The notes: generated by a model from the sequence alone, not told the origin. 64,000 bases of DNA from Nostoc edaphicum CCNP1411 (GCF_014023275.1 NZ_CP054698.1:6285001-6349000), one strand, 5' to 3'; positions 1 to 9,252 are shown, numbered from the stretch's first letter. A program made the numbers and translations.

Positions 1-648
1 ATTCCATCATCATTTTCCTTTGGAGTACCCAAGGCTGATCAATTGAAATTCTTCGGTGATGCAGCCGCAGCAGATTTGTATGAACAAGGATTACAGCGGT
101 TAAAGGCGATCGGCGGGAATCTTGTGGAAATTGATTTTCAGCCTTTCCAGCAAGCTGCTGATTTGCTCTACTCTGGTGCCTGGGTGGCAGAAAGACTTGC
201 TGCTATTCAACCGTTCTTTGAAACTCAAGCTGATGCCATGCATCCCGTTGTCCGCCAAATCATTAGCAATGGTTTACGCTACACGGCGGTGGATACTTTC
301 AAAGGTTTCTATGCTCTTGAAGCCCTGAAGCAAGAAGCTGCACAGCAGTGGCAAAAAGTCAATATTTTGGCGTTGCCTACTACGGGCACTATCTACACCA
401 AAGCAGAAGTAGAAGCTGATGCGATCGCTCTCAACACCAACCTGGGCTATTACACCAATTTCGTTAACTTGATGGACTTGTGTGCGATCGCCCTTCCTGC
501 TGGCTTTCGTGCCAATGGTTTGCCCGCTGGCATTACCTTAATTGGACAAGGGTTTCAAGACGCGGCACTGTGTCAATTGGGTGCCCGCTATCACCATCAG
601 ATGGGCGGTATTTATGGCAAAACAACTTCTGTGAGGATTTCCCCATGA
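1..648 (+). CDS. Allophanate hydrolase, amidase domain (3' part; gene starts before the window)
   Basis: The reading frame is open from base 1 with no stop, so this is the C-terminal end of a longer protein; the TTG at 43 is internal, not a start. The sequence resembles the C-terminal half of the amidase-signature domain of allophanate hydrolase (AtzF type), which splits allophanate to ammonia and CO2 in urea or cyanurate breakdown. Recognisable stretches are PSSFSFGVP at the left edge and ALPAGFRANGLPAGITLIG near the end. The catalytic Ser-cisSer-Lys would lie outside the window. The stop overlaps the next start (ATGA), so the two genes are translationally coupled. Confidence 0.8.
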   Translation: MPSSFSFGVPKADQLKFFGDAAAADLYEQGLQRLKAIGGNLVEIDFQPFQQAADLLYSGAWVAERLAAIQPFFETQADAMHPVVRQIISNGLRYTAVDTFKGFYALEALKQEAAQQWQKVNILALPTTGTIYTKAEVEADAIALNTNLGYYTNFVNLMDLCAIALPAGFRANGLPAGITLIGQGFQDAALCQLGARYHHQMGGIYGKTTSVRISP

Positions 649-1049
649 CAATATCCACTAATACGATTACTCTTGCTGTTGTTGGCGCTCATCTGTGCGG
701 GCAACCCTTGAACTATCAGCTGCAAGAGCGCCATGCCACCTTAGTAAAAACCTGCAAAACCGCTCCCACCTATCGCTTCTACGCCCTTGCCAATACCCAA
801 CCTGCCAAACCTGGATTAGTGAAAGTTCTCGATGGTTCTGGGGTAGGCATTGAAGTAGAACTTTGGCGCCTGAGTGCAGAAGGCTTTGGTACTTTTGTCG
901 CCGCAGTACCGCCACCCCTAGTAATTGGCACTTTAGACTTGGAAGATGGTTCCTCAGTCAAGGGATTTTTGTGTGAACCATATATCATTCCCGATGCACA
1001 GGACATTTCCCAGTATGGCGGTTGGCGCAATTATCTTGCTGTACTGTGA
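645..1049 (+). CDS. Allophanate hydrolase C-terminal domain as a separate protein
   Basis: A 134-aa protein starting at the ATG that overlaps the amidase stop. It resembles the C-terminal domain of allophanate hydrolase, which has a gamma-glutamylcyclotransferase-like fold (AVVGAHLCGQPLN at the N-terminus; VIGTLDLEDGSSVKGF and DISQYGGWRNYL near the C-terminus). In many bacteria this domain is fused to the amidase. Here it is free-standing with a 4-bp overlap, so the two chains probably act together in urea-derived nitrogen use. An annotation pipeline might call it gamma-glutamylcyclotransferase; the context argues for allophanate hydrolysis. Confidence 0.8.
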   Translation: MTISTNTITLAVVGAHLCGQPLNYQLQERHATLVKTCKTAPTYRFYALANTQPAKPGLVKVLDGSGVGIEVELWRLSAEGFGTFVAAVPPPLVIGTLDLEDGSSVKGFLCEPYIIPDAQDISQYGGWRNYLAVL

Positions 1050-1543
1050 CAAATTAACAAGAGAGGCAGGGGGCAGAAGGCAGTATTTACTACATTTTTT
1101 AGTTTTACAATTACGTATACACAGAATAATAAGAAGTGTCCGTGATGCTTATCAGTAAAGGGAGATAGACACCAGATTGCTATCAACTACTTATTCAAAT
1201 TTTTGGCATTTTGGCACAATAGTAGATAGTATTTAGGATATTGTATTGAACGTAGCTAAATTTCGTAATTTTCGTAACAGTTGTTCACTGAGCAACTTGA
1301 CTACAAGTGCTTGCTTTTATTTATTGTTCATCATGTACAGAAATTCTCAACTAGTGAGAAATTTGCAGCAAAAATAAGATCAACACAATAAAAAAACAAT
1401 CTTCCTGGCTAATCTTCTAAAATAGGCTTCAAATTTGTCTACACATTCGTTTTAAAAGAAATAAAATAATAATAATGGCTTTGAAAGTAATCCTAATTGC
1501 AAATAAATTAAAAATTATTTGAAATACAGTCATCAACTTTATT
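1050..1543. other. Intergenic, AT-rich
   Basis: About 490 bases without a convincing gene. The first part holds a short purine-rich stretch (GAGGCAGGGGGCAGAAGGCAG) like the ends of STRR repeats. The rest is AT-rich and probably holds the promoter of the glycosyltransferase gene, but I could not pick boxes with confidence. Confidence 0.5.
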
Positions 1544-2776
1544 ATGGAACATATTTCTCAACTAACAGCCGAAATCAGAGACAAAGCTGCATACCCAGAT
1601 ATCCTAGTCATATCCCGGTTATTTCTGCCGAAAGAAGCTGTAATTGGGGAATATATCTACAATCGCTGTCTCCAAGATCCAGAGCGAGTTATTGTGCTGG
1701 CGGCTAGTTGCTCAGGAGACAAAGTATTTGATGAAGGTCAACAATTTCCTGTATATCGTTGGTCTTATCCTAGATACTGGCATAGTGGCTGTGTGGGAAA
1801 TATCCTAAAGCCTTTCCTCAATATAGTTTGCTCATTTGTCCTAGCAATTAAACTCTATTTTCGCTATCACTACCGTTATATAGAGTGGGGCCACGGCTAT
1901 GATTTTCCTTCACTGTTGCTATTGAGCTATTTTTTACCTATTCGCTTTTTTATCTATCTGCACGGCAATGATTTTCTTTGTACTTTACACAATCCCGTGC
2001 TGCGATCGCTATTCAAATTAACACTCAAACGCGCCGAAGGTATTGTTTGTAACAGTTCTTATACACGAGATTACCTCAGAACTGCTTTACGAATAAATAC
2101 TCCTACCCATGTTATCAACCCAATAATTAGACCAGAAAAATTTGGTAATAATGTAGCGAATCCCAGTAGCCTTGATGATTTACGTGTTCGCGTGCGTCAA
2201 ACGTACAACATTCCCGAATCAGCAATAGTTATTCTCTCCATCGGCAGACTAGTAAAACATAAAGGTTTCGACCGAGTAATTGATAACATCCCACTATTGC
2301 TAACTTTTGGAGTCGATGTCCACTATATAATCTGCGGTCAAGGGCCAAGTGAATCTGAACTGAAATCTCTGGTGCATCGTTTGCGGGTAGATAAGTTCGT
2401 TCACTTTGCCGGATATGTTCCAGAGCCAGAATTAGCAGGCTATTATGCAGCTTGCGACATCTTTGCCATGCTAACTTTGTTGGATACTAAACCTAATAAT
2501 ATGGAAGGTTTTGGTGTCGTCTATTTAGAAGCAAGTTACTTCGGTAAGCCTGTAATTGCTCCTCGTTTAGGCGGTGTTCTAGACACAGTTCAGCATGAGG
2601 AAAATGGTATTCTGGTTAATCCCAATTCTGGTTATGAAGTGTTTCAAGCTTTCAATCGGTTATGCAAAGACCAGCAACTACGTGAGCAACTCGGCCGCAA
2701 AGGTAAAGAATTAGCCAAGCGTAGAACCCTTCATCGATCGCTGTATAAATCAGAGGCAAAAAATGCGATTTTGTGA
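1544..2776 (+). CDS. Glycosyltransferase family 4 (GT-B fold)
   Basis: A 410-aa protein with the layout of GT4 retaining glycosyltransferases. The N-terminal Rossmann half begins at PDILVISRLFLPKEAVIGEY. The C-terminal half opens at about residue 225 with VILSIGRLVKHKGFDRVI, carries the IICGQGPSESEL motif, and ends with the nucleotide-sugar binding EGFGVVYLEA element (an E-x7-E motif) followed by GKPVIAPRLGGV. Such enzymes usually build cell-surface or exopolysaccharides at the cytoplasmic face of the membrane. There are no other polysaccharide genes nearby, so the substrate cannot be guessed. The ATG at 1544 was chosen because the conserved N-terminus follows within 20 residues. Confidence 0.88.
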   Translation: MEHISQLTAEIRDKAAYPDILVISRLFLPKEAVIGEYIYNRCLQDPERVIVLAASCSGDKVFDEGQQFPVYRWSYPRYWHSGCVGNILKPFLNIVCSFVLAIKLYFRYHYRYIEWGHGYDFPSLLLLSYFLPIRFFIYLHGNDFLCTLHNPVLRSLFKLTLKRAEGIVCNSSYTRDYLRTALRINTPTHVINPIIRPEKFGNNVANPSSLDDLRVRVRQTYNIPESAIVILSIGRLVKHKGFDRVIDNIPLLLTFGVDVHYIICGQGPSESELKSLVHRLRVDKFVHFAGYVPEPELAGYYAACDIFAMLTLLDTKPNNMEGFGVVYLEASYFGKPVIAPRLGGVLDTVQHEENGILVNPNSGYEVFQAFNRLCKDQQLREQLGRKGKELAKRRTLHRSLYKSEAKNAIL

Positions 2777-2980
2777 AATGAATTAATGCCTCACCTCACA
2801 AACTTTCCTAGAATTGAATTTAACTGCTGACCAAATTTTTCAAATTTATCAGCAGATTTAATACAAGAGATATAAAACTATAAATAAAATTAATAACTTG
2901 TTGTATCTGTATCAAAGTTACAATGTAGTAAAATAACACTCACTACGGTTCAGATATATGCACTAAATTTAAATTAAATC

Positions 2981-3478
2981 ATGAAAATCAAAAAAATTAT
3001 TGCTGGTTTATGCGTAGGTTTAATGTTAATTGTTTCCTTTCCTAAGCCCGTAAAAGCTGAACCAATTACTATTTTGGGAATTCTTAAGATTATTGGCTTC
3101 ATGATTACAGTAGGTGGGTTTTGGGTTGCTATCCAACAAGCTACCCTAGCAGAACATAATTCTGCTACTGACTCTCTTCTAAAACATTTAGAAGGTAATG
3201 CTGAGTTTCCTGTAAACGGTTATTGTGTAAGCCCTGACATCAAAAATGGAACAATAAAAAAAGGCTGGTTCGTTGCTATTGATGACAAAAAATACTTATA
3301 TCCCCTAGTTAAATCTGAATTTTGTAAAGTAGGTGGTCTATCTCAAAATAAAAATGGTAAATATATTATTGGTGTTTTTACCAGTGAGTATCATGCTAAA
3401 AATTTTGCTAAAGTAGTCAAATATAGAACAGACAACGAAATTAATGTATATGTCAGCACAAAACCAGTAGAATTTTAA
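2981..3478 (+). CDS. Hypothetical exported protein
   Basis: A 165-aa protein that I do not recognise. It begins with a clear signal peptide (KIKKIIAGLCVGLMLIVSF, then PKPVKAEP with an A-x-A-like cleavage site near residue 27). A second hydrophobic stretch follows (ILGILKIIGFMITVGGFWVA, about 31-51), which could anchor it. The soluble part is lysine-rich. The end (GKYIIGVFTSEYHAKNFAKVV) is loosely like a SPOR-type alpha/beta repeat, but this is weak. It stands alone between two AT-rich spacers. Confidence 0.7.
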   Translation: MKIKKIIAGLCVGLMLIVSFPKPVKAEPITILGILKIIGFMITVGGFWVAIQQATLAEHNSATDSLLKHLEGNAEFPVNGYCVSPDIKNGTIKKGWFVAIDDKKYLYPLVKSEFCKVGGLSQNKNGKYIIGVFTSEYHAKNFAKVVKYRTDNEINVYVSTKPVEF

Positions 3479-3809
3479 TTTAGGAACTTCTGAAAAAGAT
3501 ACATTCTTCATAATGGTAATTAACCCAAGTTATTTATAAATTAAAAATAAAATTGTTTTAATTGTAGTAATTGTAGGGTGTGTTAGGCGCTTATTTAGAG
3601 CATATTTGTCACGAAAAATGTGAAATGAGCGCCTAACGCACCATCTTTTTAGTGGTGCGTTACGGTTAAGCGCCTAACGTAGGCTACTTAAGATTTACTG
3701 CTACAGCCATTAAGATGTTGCAAAAATTTTTGTTAGTAAAACAACAAATATTTCCGGAAATGAGCAAGATTGCGGTGTAGGATCTCGCTTGTGATTCTAT
3801 TAATCTGCA
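3479..3809. other. Intergenic with dispersed inverted repeat
   Basis: About 330 bases without a gene. It holds the GCGCCTAACG repeat described separately (3577-3678) and, next to the beta-lactamase start, the probable promoter and leader of that gene. Confidence 0.5.
3577..3678. repeat. Inverted repeat built on GTGCGTTAGGCGC
   Basis: GGTGTGTTAGGCGCT at 3577-3591 is matched, with one mismatch, by its reverse complement at 3628-3642. A third partial copy (GGTGCGTTACGG...AAGCGCCTAACG) follows to 3678. This looks like a dispersed non-coding repeat of cyanobacterial genomes that can fold into a hairpin. Confidence 0.65.
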
Positions 3810-4712
3810 ATGAAAAATATCTTGTTTGGCATATCGCAATTCCTTTGGCGTACTCACCGATCGCAATCTCTTATTTTTACAGTTATTGGATGTCTTGCTG
3901 TATCGAGTGTGATTACCTTTGGGAAAATGCATGTTCTAGCTCAACCTGCTTCCACTTCATCTGAACGTCCCGCTGTGAAAGCGCCAAATTTGGGGCGACA
4001 CTTTCAAGAATTTGGGCGTGAAGGCTCAATCTTGATTTACGACTCAAAAAATAACCGCACCTACGAACACAATCCTCAACGTAATGCAACTGCGATCGCA
4101 CCAGCTTCGACATTCAAAATTTTTAACGCATTGGTGGCGCTAGAAACAGGTGTAGTTCCTGATGATGTGGCAGTTCTCACTTGGGATGGAATTCACCGAG
4201 AAATTGATGCCTGGAATCATGATACGAATTTGCGTCAAGCTTTTAAGGATTCAACTGTTTGGTTCTATCAAGTGCTGGCACGTAGAATTGGATATGAACG
4301 GATGCAGGAATTTATTAACAAAGTAGGCTACGGGAACCGTCAAATTGGTACCGCCGCAGACATTGATCGTTTTTGGTTACAAAAGCCATTGCAAATTACA
4401 CCCAAAGAGCAAATTAAGTTTTTGCAACGGTTGTATCAAGGCGATTTACCTTTCTCGCAACGGACAATAAATCTTGTCAAAGACATTATGGTACGTGAAC
4501 AAACTCCAGACTACACACTGCGAGGAAAAACGGGATGGTTAACAAGTACTAAACCAAATGTTGGTTGGTTCGTGGGTTATTTAGAGCAAAACAAAAACGT
4601 TTACTTTTTCGCCACAACCCTTGATATGCAAAAACCAGAAGATGCACCAGTCCGCATCGAGATTACACGACACAGCCTTAAGGATTTGGGTTTACTGACT
4701 CAAATCAACTAA
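3810..4712 (+). CDS. Class D (OXA-type) serine beta-lactamase
   Basis: A 300-aa protein with every class D landmark in order: nucleophile motif STFK at residues 100-103 (Lys103 would be the carbamylated general base), the S-x-V element in DSTVWFYQV, the YGN motif in VGYGNRQI, the FWLQKPLQI segment, and KTG in GKTGW (240-242). A hydrophobic segment at about 20-45 ending near AQPAST is a signal peptide, so the enzyme should be periplasmic. The gene is solitary and chromosomal with native-looking HIP1 sites, so it is probably an intrinsic gene rather than recent acquired resistance. Its stop codon overlaps the stop region of the convergent thiS gene by 4 bp. Confidence 0.9.
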   Translation: MKNILFGISQFLWRTHRSQSLIFTVIGCLAVSSVITFGKMHVLAQPASTSSERPAVKAPNLGRHFQEFGREGSILIYDSKNNRTYEHNPQRNATAIAPASTFKIFNALVALETGVVPDDVAVLTWDGIHREIDAWNHDTNLRQAFKDSTVWFYQVLARRIGYERMQEFINKVGYGNRQIGTAADIDRFWLQKPLQITPKEQIKFLQRLYQGDLPFSQRTINLVKDIMVREQTPDYTLRGKTGWLTSTKPNVGWFVGYLEQNKNVYFFATTLDMQKPEDAPVRIEITRHSLKDLGLLTQIN

Positions 4713-4921
4713 CCACCCCCGACAATAGTTACTACTTCTAAGCGATCGCTTGGTTGCACTTTTGTTTCCGGCCAAAACTGGCGGTGTAAAATTTCGCCGT
4801 TATACTCTACAGCCACCAAACGGGGGTTAAAACCCAATTGTTGGAGTAAGTCGGGTAAAGAAATTTCAAACGAACAGCTATGGGTTTCCCCATTTACCTG
4901 AATCGTAATCTCATTAGACAT
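4709..4921 (-). CDS. thiS: Sulfur carrier protein ThiS
   Basis: A 70-aa ubiquitin-like protein ending in the diagnostic Gly-Gly tail (VVTIVGGG). ThiS is adenylated and thiocarboxylated at that Gly and hands sulfur to thiazole synthase during thiamine biosynthesis. The frame is open upstream to 5056, but that part is only translated STRR DNA; the start is the ATG at 4921 that gives MSNEITIQVNGE. It lies downstream of thiE on the same strand, with an STRR block between them, so the two probably form a thiamine operon. Confidence 0.92.
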   Translation of the reverse strand: MSNEITIQVNGETHSCSFEISLPDLLQQLGFNPRLVAVEYNGEILHRQFWPETKVQPSDRLEVVTIVGGG

Positions 4922-4927
4922 AAATAT

Positions 4928-5060
4928 GTGGGGAGTGGGGAGTGGGGAATGGGGACTGGGGAATGGGGAATGGGGAATGAGGAGTTTTTCTAATGACCAA
5001 TGACCAATGACCAATGACAAATGACCAATGACCAATGACAAATGACCAATGACCAATGAC
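4928..5060. repeat. Two adjacent STRR arrays of different heptamers
   Basis: 4928-4985 is a run of GGGGAGT/GGGGAAT-type heptamers. After a short spacer, 4992-5060 is about ten ATGACCA/ATGACAA heptamers. Both are the short tandemly repeated repetitive sequences known from heterocystous cyanobacteria. They fill the thiE-thiS spacer. Confidence 0.9.
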
Positions 5061-5064
5061 TCTT

Positions 5065-6120
5065 TTAAAGTTCTGGTTTAATGCGATTGAGTTGGGAAAG
5101 TAAATATTGCGTCACTAGGGTAGGCTGTTCAGCTTGCATGAGCGATCGCACCACCGCTACACGTTCGGCTCCAGCATCAATCACATCATTGATATTATTG
5201 GCATCTATTCCCCCAATCGCAAACCAAGGGATTGAGCAATTTTTGGCTGCATAGCTGACATATTCTAAACCTGTTGCGGCTTTACCTATTTTCGTCGGAG
5301 TTTCATAAACTGGCCCCACGCCAATATAATCTACACCTTCAGCAATTGCTGCTTGCATTTCTTCTTTATTTGTGGTAGAAAGACCTATCAGACGTTGTGA
5401 ACCAAGTAATTGCCTAGCAATGTTAATAGGCATATCTTGTTGTCCTAGATGCACTCCATCTGCATCCACAGCTAAAGCTACATCCACGCGATCGTTAACG
5501 ATAAACAAAGCACCGTAGATATGGCATAACTGGCGTAATTTTCTAGCTTGTTCCAAACGCAAAGAATCATCAGCGGTTTTATCACGGTACTGTAGAAGCG
5601 TTAATCCACCTTTGAGTGCAGCTTCGACATTGTTCAACAAACTTTCACTAGGGGAAGTAACAAGATATAAACGCGATCGCCACAATAATTGATGGCGCTG
5701 ATGACCCATTAAACTACTTTCTAGGGTATAAACTTGATAACGCATCTGCTTACAAGCTTTAGCCATATTCGGTTGGTAAAGCTTGCTATATTCTTCTAAC
5801 ACCCGTAACGCTTCTTCTATACGGCAAAAGTTAGCTTGCAAAACCGATTTTATACTAGCTCGTTCTTCTTCTTGAGGATGAGTTAATTCAGTCCCAGGAT
5901 CGCCTGGTGTATCTCGCGCTGCCCGCAACTCTGAGGTATGCCACTTGGCTACTTCTTGTCGCAAGCGCTTGCATTCAAGAGCCAACTGGGCATTATTCAA
6001 CCCAAACCGACACCATTCCTCAATAATTCGCAAACCCTCACGAGCGCGGTCTAAATTGGCATCTAAAATGCGGTAAACAACTTGCTGTATTTGCTCTTTT
6101 TGGCTGTATGGCTCGACCAT
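5065..6120 (-). CDS. thiE: Thiamine-phosphate synthase, long cyanobacterial form
   Basis: This enzyme joins HMP-pyrophosphate and thiazole phosphate into thiamine phosphate. The C-terminal 200 residues are a classic ThiE TIM barrel: LLQYRDKTADD, FIVNDRVDVALAVDADGVHLGQQD, and IGVGPVYETPTK. The first 150 residues (ILDANLDRAREGLRIIEEWCRF and onwards) form an extra helical domain seen in long cyanobacterial ThiE proteins. The frame is open to 6180, giving 371 aa. I prefer the ATG at 6120 (351 aa) because the conserved N-terminal domain starts there, but neither start has a good ribosome binding site. Followed by thiS. Confidence 0.9.
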   Translation of the reverse strand: MVEPYSQKEQIQQVVYRILDANLDRAREGLRIIEEWCRFGLNNAQLALECKRLRQEVAKWHTSELRAARDTPGDPGTELTHPQEEERASIKSVLQANFCRIEEALRVLEEYSKLYQPNMAKACKQMRYQVYTLESSLMGHQRHQLLWRSRLYLVTSPSESLLNNVEAALKGGLTLLQYRDKTADDSLRLEQARKLRQLCHIYGALFIVNDRVDVALAVDADGVHLGQQDMPINIARQLLGSQRLIGLSTTNKEEMQAAIAEGVDYIGVGPVYETPTKIGKAATGLEYVSYAAKNCSIPWFAIGGIDANNINDVIDAGAERVAVVRSLMQAEQPTLVTQYLLSQLNRIKPEL

Positions 6121-6725
6121 TACAACAACCCCATTAGTGCTTTCATCGAAGTGTGAATTATCATAAGTCCTAGTAACCATAAGTTAATTAATTTGCTTTT
6201 TTTACTCAATTTTTGCGGAATCTACGCAAAACAACGTATTAGTGAGGGTTACGGTAAATTATCCCATGTTCCTATAGGCAGTGATAAGTGTAGTTTGAGG
6301 CTACAGTTTCGCACTAAGGTTAGTCAAGTATTTTACGGTAAATGACAAGCTTACAAAGGACTGGCAAGAGGGGATATACCAGAAAATCGATAGTGGTAGG
6401 ACTTATATCATGTCCGCTTGATTACTTATGAAACCCGAAGAACCCCACCCTACAAGCCCACGGTGTATACACAAGTCAAATTACCCCCCTTAGTCCCCCC
6501 TTGCAAAGGGGGGAAATATCCGGGTTCTCCCCCTTGGCAAGGGGGAGTTAGAGGGGGTGAGAAGAACTTGTGTGTACACCGTAGCCCTTGCAAGGGGAGG
6601 GTTAGGGTGGGGTAAAACCTTGGTTAATCCCCGCAGGGTATTGCCCCTACATGAATAAAGCGCAGCCTTATATAGAATTGGTATTATGAAGGATCAAGCC
6701 TTAACCCAAGCGTATTGGCATATAA
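6121..6725. other. Intergenic with pyrimidine/purine repeat
   Basis: No gene. The middle (about 6480-6615) is a dispersed repeat of CCCCCCTT / AAGGGGGG blocks arranged as inverted repeats (TTGCAAAGGGGGG, CCCTTGGCAAGGGGGAG, CCCTTGCAAGGGGAGGG). These bases also encode a short open frame that I regard as chance. Confidence 0.6.
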
Positions 6726-8222
6726 CTAGCTGCGGTTATCTATCTGAGCGCGTTGCAAACTTCCAGAAAAGTCAACATAAACACTTTTCCACTCTGTAAA
6801 AACATCCAAAGCAGTAGTTCCAGCTTCGCGGTGTCCGTTACCAGTTTGTTTCACACCACCAAAGGGCAAATGTACCTCTGCACCAATAGTAGGGCCGTTA
6901 ATATAAGTGATGCCTGCTTCGATATCACGCATGGCAGTAAAAGCTCGGTTGATATCGCGGGTGTAAACTGAAGAAGAAAGACCATAATTGCTATCGTTGA
7001 GAATTGCGATCGCATCCTCAAAGGAGCTAACCTCAATTAATACCACCACTGGCCCAAATATCTCTTCACGGGCGACGCGCATATCAGGAGTTACATCATC
7101 CAAAATAGTTGGTTGAAAGAAGTAACCGTTTTTCAGTGAGCCTTCACTGGCAATTTCTCCACCAATTAAAACTTTTGCTCCTTCTTCACGAGCAATATCC
7201 AAATACTTCCTCACCTGTTGGAGTTGTTTTTCATTGACTATCGGGCCAATATCTGCATTTGGGTCAATGCCAGCACCCAAGCGTAATTTACTGGTACGCT
7301 CATAAAGCATAGCGGTAAATTTTTCTTTGATATCACGATGCAAAATCAAGCGACTGGTAGCTGTACATCGTTGACCGGTTGTCCCAAATGCTCCCCACAC
7401 TGCACCATCGAGAGCAAGTTCCAAATCGGCATCTTCCATCACCACTTGAGCGTTTTTACCACCCATTTCCAAACAGACACGCTTGTGAGTGCGTCCGCAA
7501 GTAGCGCCGACAAAAGCACCCGTTTCTGAAGAACCGGTAAACGAGACTAAATCGACATTGGGATGCTCAACTAAAGCTTTCCCCGCCTCTTCTCCCACAC
7601 CATGCACCAAGTTAATTACTCCTGGTGGTAAACCTGCTTGTTGAAAAATTTCAATCAATTTAGTTGCACAGGCGGAAGTATCTTCGGCAGGTTTGAGAAT
7701 AACTGTATTACCACATACCAAGGCTGGCATAGCTTTCCAGCAAGGAATTGCCACTGGGAAATTCCAGGGAGTAATTAAGGCACAGACTCCTATGGGCATC
7801 CGCACAGTCATGGCAAATTTATTGGACATTTCCGACGGTGTGGTTTGCCCAAATAGTCGCCTTCCTTCGCCAGCACTGTAAAATGCACAGTCAATACCTT
7901 CTTGGACATCTCCTCTGGCTTCTGTCAAGGGTTTACCCATTTCCCGACTGATTAACTGGGCAAGTTCTTCCTTATGCTGGAGTAATATTTCCCCGACGCG
8001 AAAGATGTATTCTGCCCTAGCTGGGGCGGGGACTGTGCGCCAACTGCGGTAGGCTTTACGGGCGGCGGCTACCGCTGTATCTACATCTTTAACTTGAGAA
8101 CGGGGAAATGTGGCAACCACTTCGGTTTTGTCAGCAGGGTTGCGACTTTCTAGGGTTGCTTCTCCTCCAGCACTCAACCATTGACCGTCTATATAATTGC
8201 GGCAAGATAGCGGAGTTGTCAT
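6726..8222 (-). CDS. NAD(P)-dependent aldehyde dehydrogenase
   Basis: A 498-aa member of the ALDH superfamily. Visible motifs are the N-terminal YIDGQW, the cofactor-binding ITPWNFPVAIPCWKAMPAL and FTGSSETG, the general base Glu in CLEMGGKN, the catalytic Cys in TTGQRCTATS, and the late EEIFGPVVV and PFGGVKQTGNG blocks. The GQRCTATSR environment is like ketoglutarate-semialdehyde or succinate-semialdehyde-type enzymes, but the substrate is not settled. It oxidises an aldehyde to an acid in the cytoplasm. It lies 114 bases downstream of the cyclase-family gene on the same strand, so the two could be co-transcribed. Confidence 0.9.
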   Translation of the reverse strand: MTTPLSCRNYIDGQWLSAGGEATLESRNPADKTEVVATFPRSQVKDVDTAVAAARKAYRSWRTVPAPARAEYIFRVGEILLQHKEELAQLISREMGKPLTEARGDVQEGIDCAFYSAGEGRRLFGQTTPSEMSNKFAMTVRMPIGVCALITPWNFPVAIPCWKAMPALVCGNTVILKPAEDTSACATKLIEIFQQAGLPPGVINLVHGVGEEAGKALVEHPNVDLVSFTGSSETGAFVGATCGRTHKRVCLEMGGKNAQVVMEDADLELALDGAVWGAFGTTGQRCTATSRLILHRDIKEKFTAMLYERTSKLRLGAGIDPNADIGPIVNEKQLQQVRKYLDIAREEGAKVLIGGEIASEGSLKNGYFFQPTILDDVTPDMRVAREEIFGPVVVLIEVSSFEDAIAILNDSNYGLSSSVYTRDINRAFTAMRDIEAGITYINGPTIGAEVHLPFGGVKQTGNGHREAGTTALDVFTEWKSVYVDFSGSLQRAQIDNRS

Positions 8223-8336
8223 TTTGAAAATCTCCGGCTGATGATCTACTGAAACTTTGTGTATTAAGTTTGCTTGCTTTCTAGGTTATCCTCAAGTTTA
8301 CAAAATTGGGGTAAGAAGCAAATATAGATATAAAAA

Positions 8337-9059
8337 TTAAGGGATGAACGCCAACACCCCCACAGGAGAACCAGAACCACCACGCAATCTTAGAGGTGCG
8401 ATCGCTAGAGTAGTACCTTTAGCTGGTAGTTGATCCAAATTTGTCAGATTTTCCAAGACAATGCGCGGTTGTTCTAAAACTAGGCGATTAATCGCAAAAC
8501 TGTTATCCTGTCCAGGATCTACACCATGAGTATCAATTCCTACCCCAGCGATTTGCCGTTCATTGAGTAAAAATTGAGTCGCATCGCTGCCAAATCCGGG
8601 AAAGTGGGGAATCCCTTGAGCATCATGATTGAGGAATGCACTTTTATCCAACCACTTTTTTTGCCAACCAGTATTCAGTAAAACTACGCGGCCAGGATAA
8701 ACTTCACCGTATTCTTCTTCCCAAGCCAAAACATCAGCAATAGTCAGGGCATAATCAGGATTAACCGCTGTGGCTTGGCAAATATTGATGACCACCGCAG
8801 GTACAACTAAAGATTGGGCTGGGTATTGGTCAATTCCCACGGCAAAACTATGAAAGCTGTTAGGGGCGTTGATATGGGTAGCGCTATGCTCCCCCAAGGA
8901 GAAACGCCGCAGGTAATAGCCATCATTATTTAGTTCAGCTACAGTTTCAAATTCTACTATGGGATCTCCAGACCATTGGGGAATGTCTATGTCAATGACA
9001 TGACTTAGGTGGATAACCTGTGTGTAGGTGATACTATTTTGACTTCGGGGTTGTATCAT
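8337..9059 (-). CDS. Cyclase-family protein (kynurenine formamidase-like metal hydrolase)
   Basis: A 240-aa protein starting HLSHVIDIDIPQWSGDP, the hallmark opening of the cyclase/KynB family. The family metal motif H-x-G-T/A-H-x-D-x-P appears here as HSATHINAP, with Asn in the place of the usual Asp. A second conserved stretch, GVGIDTHGVDPG, is present. Family members hydrolyse amides or lactones using Zn or Mn. The Asp-to-Asn change makes the exact reaction uncertain. It sits upstream of the aldehyde dehydrogenase on the same strand. Confidence 0.82.
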   Translation of the reverse strand: MIQPRSQNSITYTQVIHLSHVIDIDIPQWSGDPIVEFETVAELNNDGYYLRRFSLGEHSATHINAPNSFHSFAVGIDQYPAQSLVVPAVVINICQATAVNPDYALTIADVLAWEEEYGEVYPGRVVLLNTGWQKKWLDKSAFLNHDAQGIPHFPGFGSDATQFLLNERQIAGVGIDTHGVDPGQDNSFAINRLVLEQPRIVLENLTNLDQLPAKGTTLAIAPLRLRGGSGSPVGVLAFIP

Positions 9060-9215
9060 CCCAGCCTTCTATTATTTGTACTCAGGGATTTTTTTCAAAG
9101 GTGCGATGCCTGGGTTGGGCTACGCCTACGCAAAGATAGTACTACCATTACAAAGTTTTTAAATCAATTTCCCTGCAACACTTGACTCTTAATTCCCTAT
9201 ATTATGAGAAATAAT

Positions 9216-9252
9216 CCCCCCAATCCCTGAAAATTTCAGGTTTTTTGGGGGG
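9216..9252 (-). terminator. Hairpin downstream of the histidine kinase
   Basis: CCCCCCAA at 9216-9223 pairs with TTGGGGGG at 9245-9252, and the loop itself contains CCTGAAA/TTTCAGG. It lies between the end of the kinase and the start of the cyclase gene, both on the minus strand, and probably ends kinase transcription. Confidence 0.5.

Noticed and set aside
3810..4712. Recently acquired antibiotic resistance gene
   Set aside because: No integron, transposon or plasmid signs; HIP1 in the coding sequence and base use like the neighbours suggest a resident gene.
4922..5056. N-terminal extension of ThiS by 45 residues
   Set aside because: The extension is translated STRR DNA (repeated MVIGHLSL and PHSPFP). 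The native ThiS start is the ATG at 4921.
6418..6615. 65-codon frame rich in Pro and Gly
   Set aside because: It is the translation of a C/G-rich dispersed repeat with no ribosome binding site.
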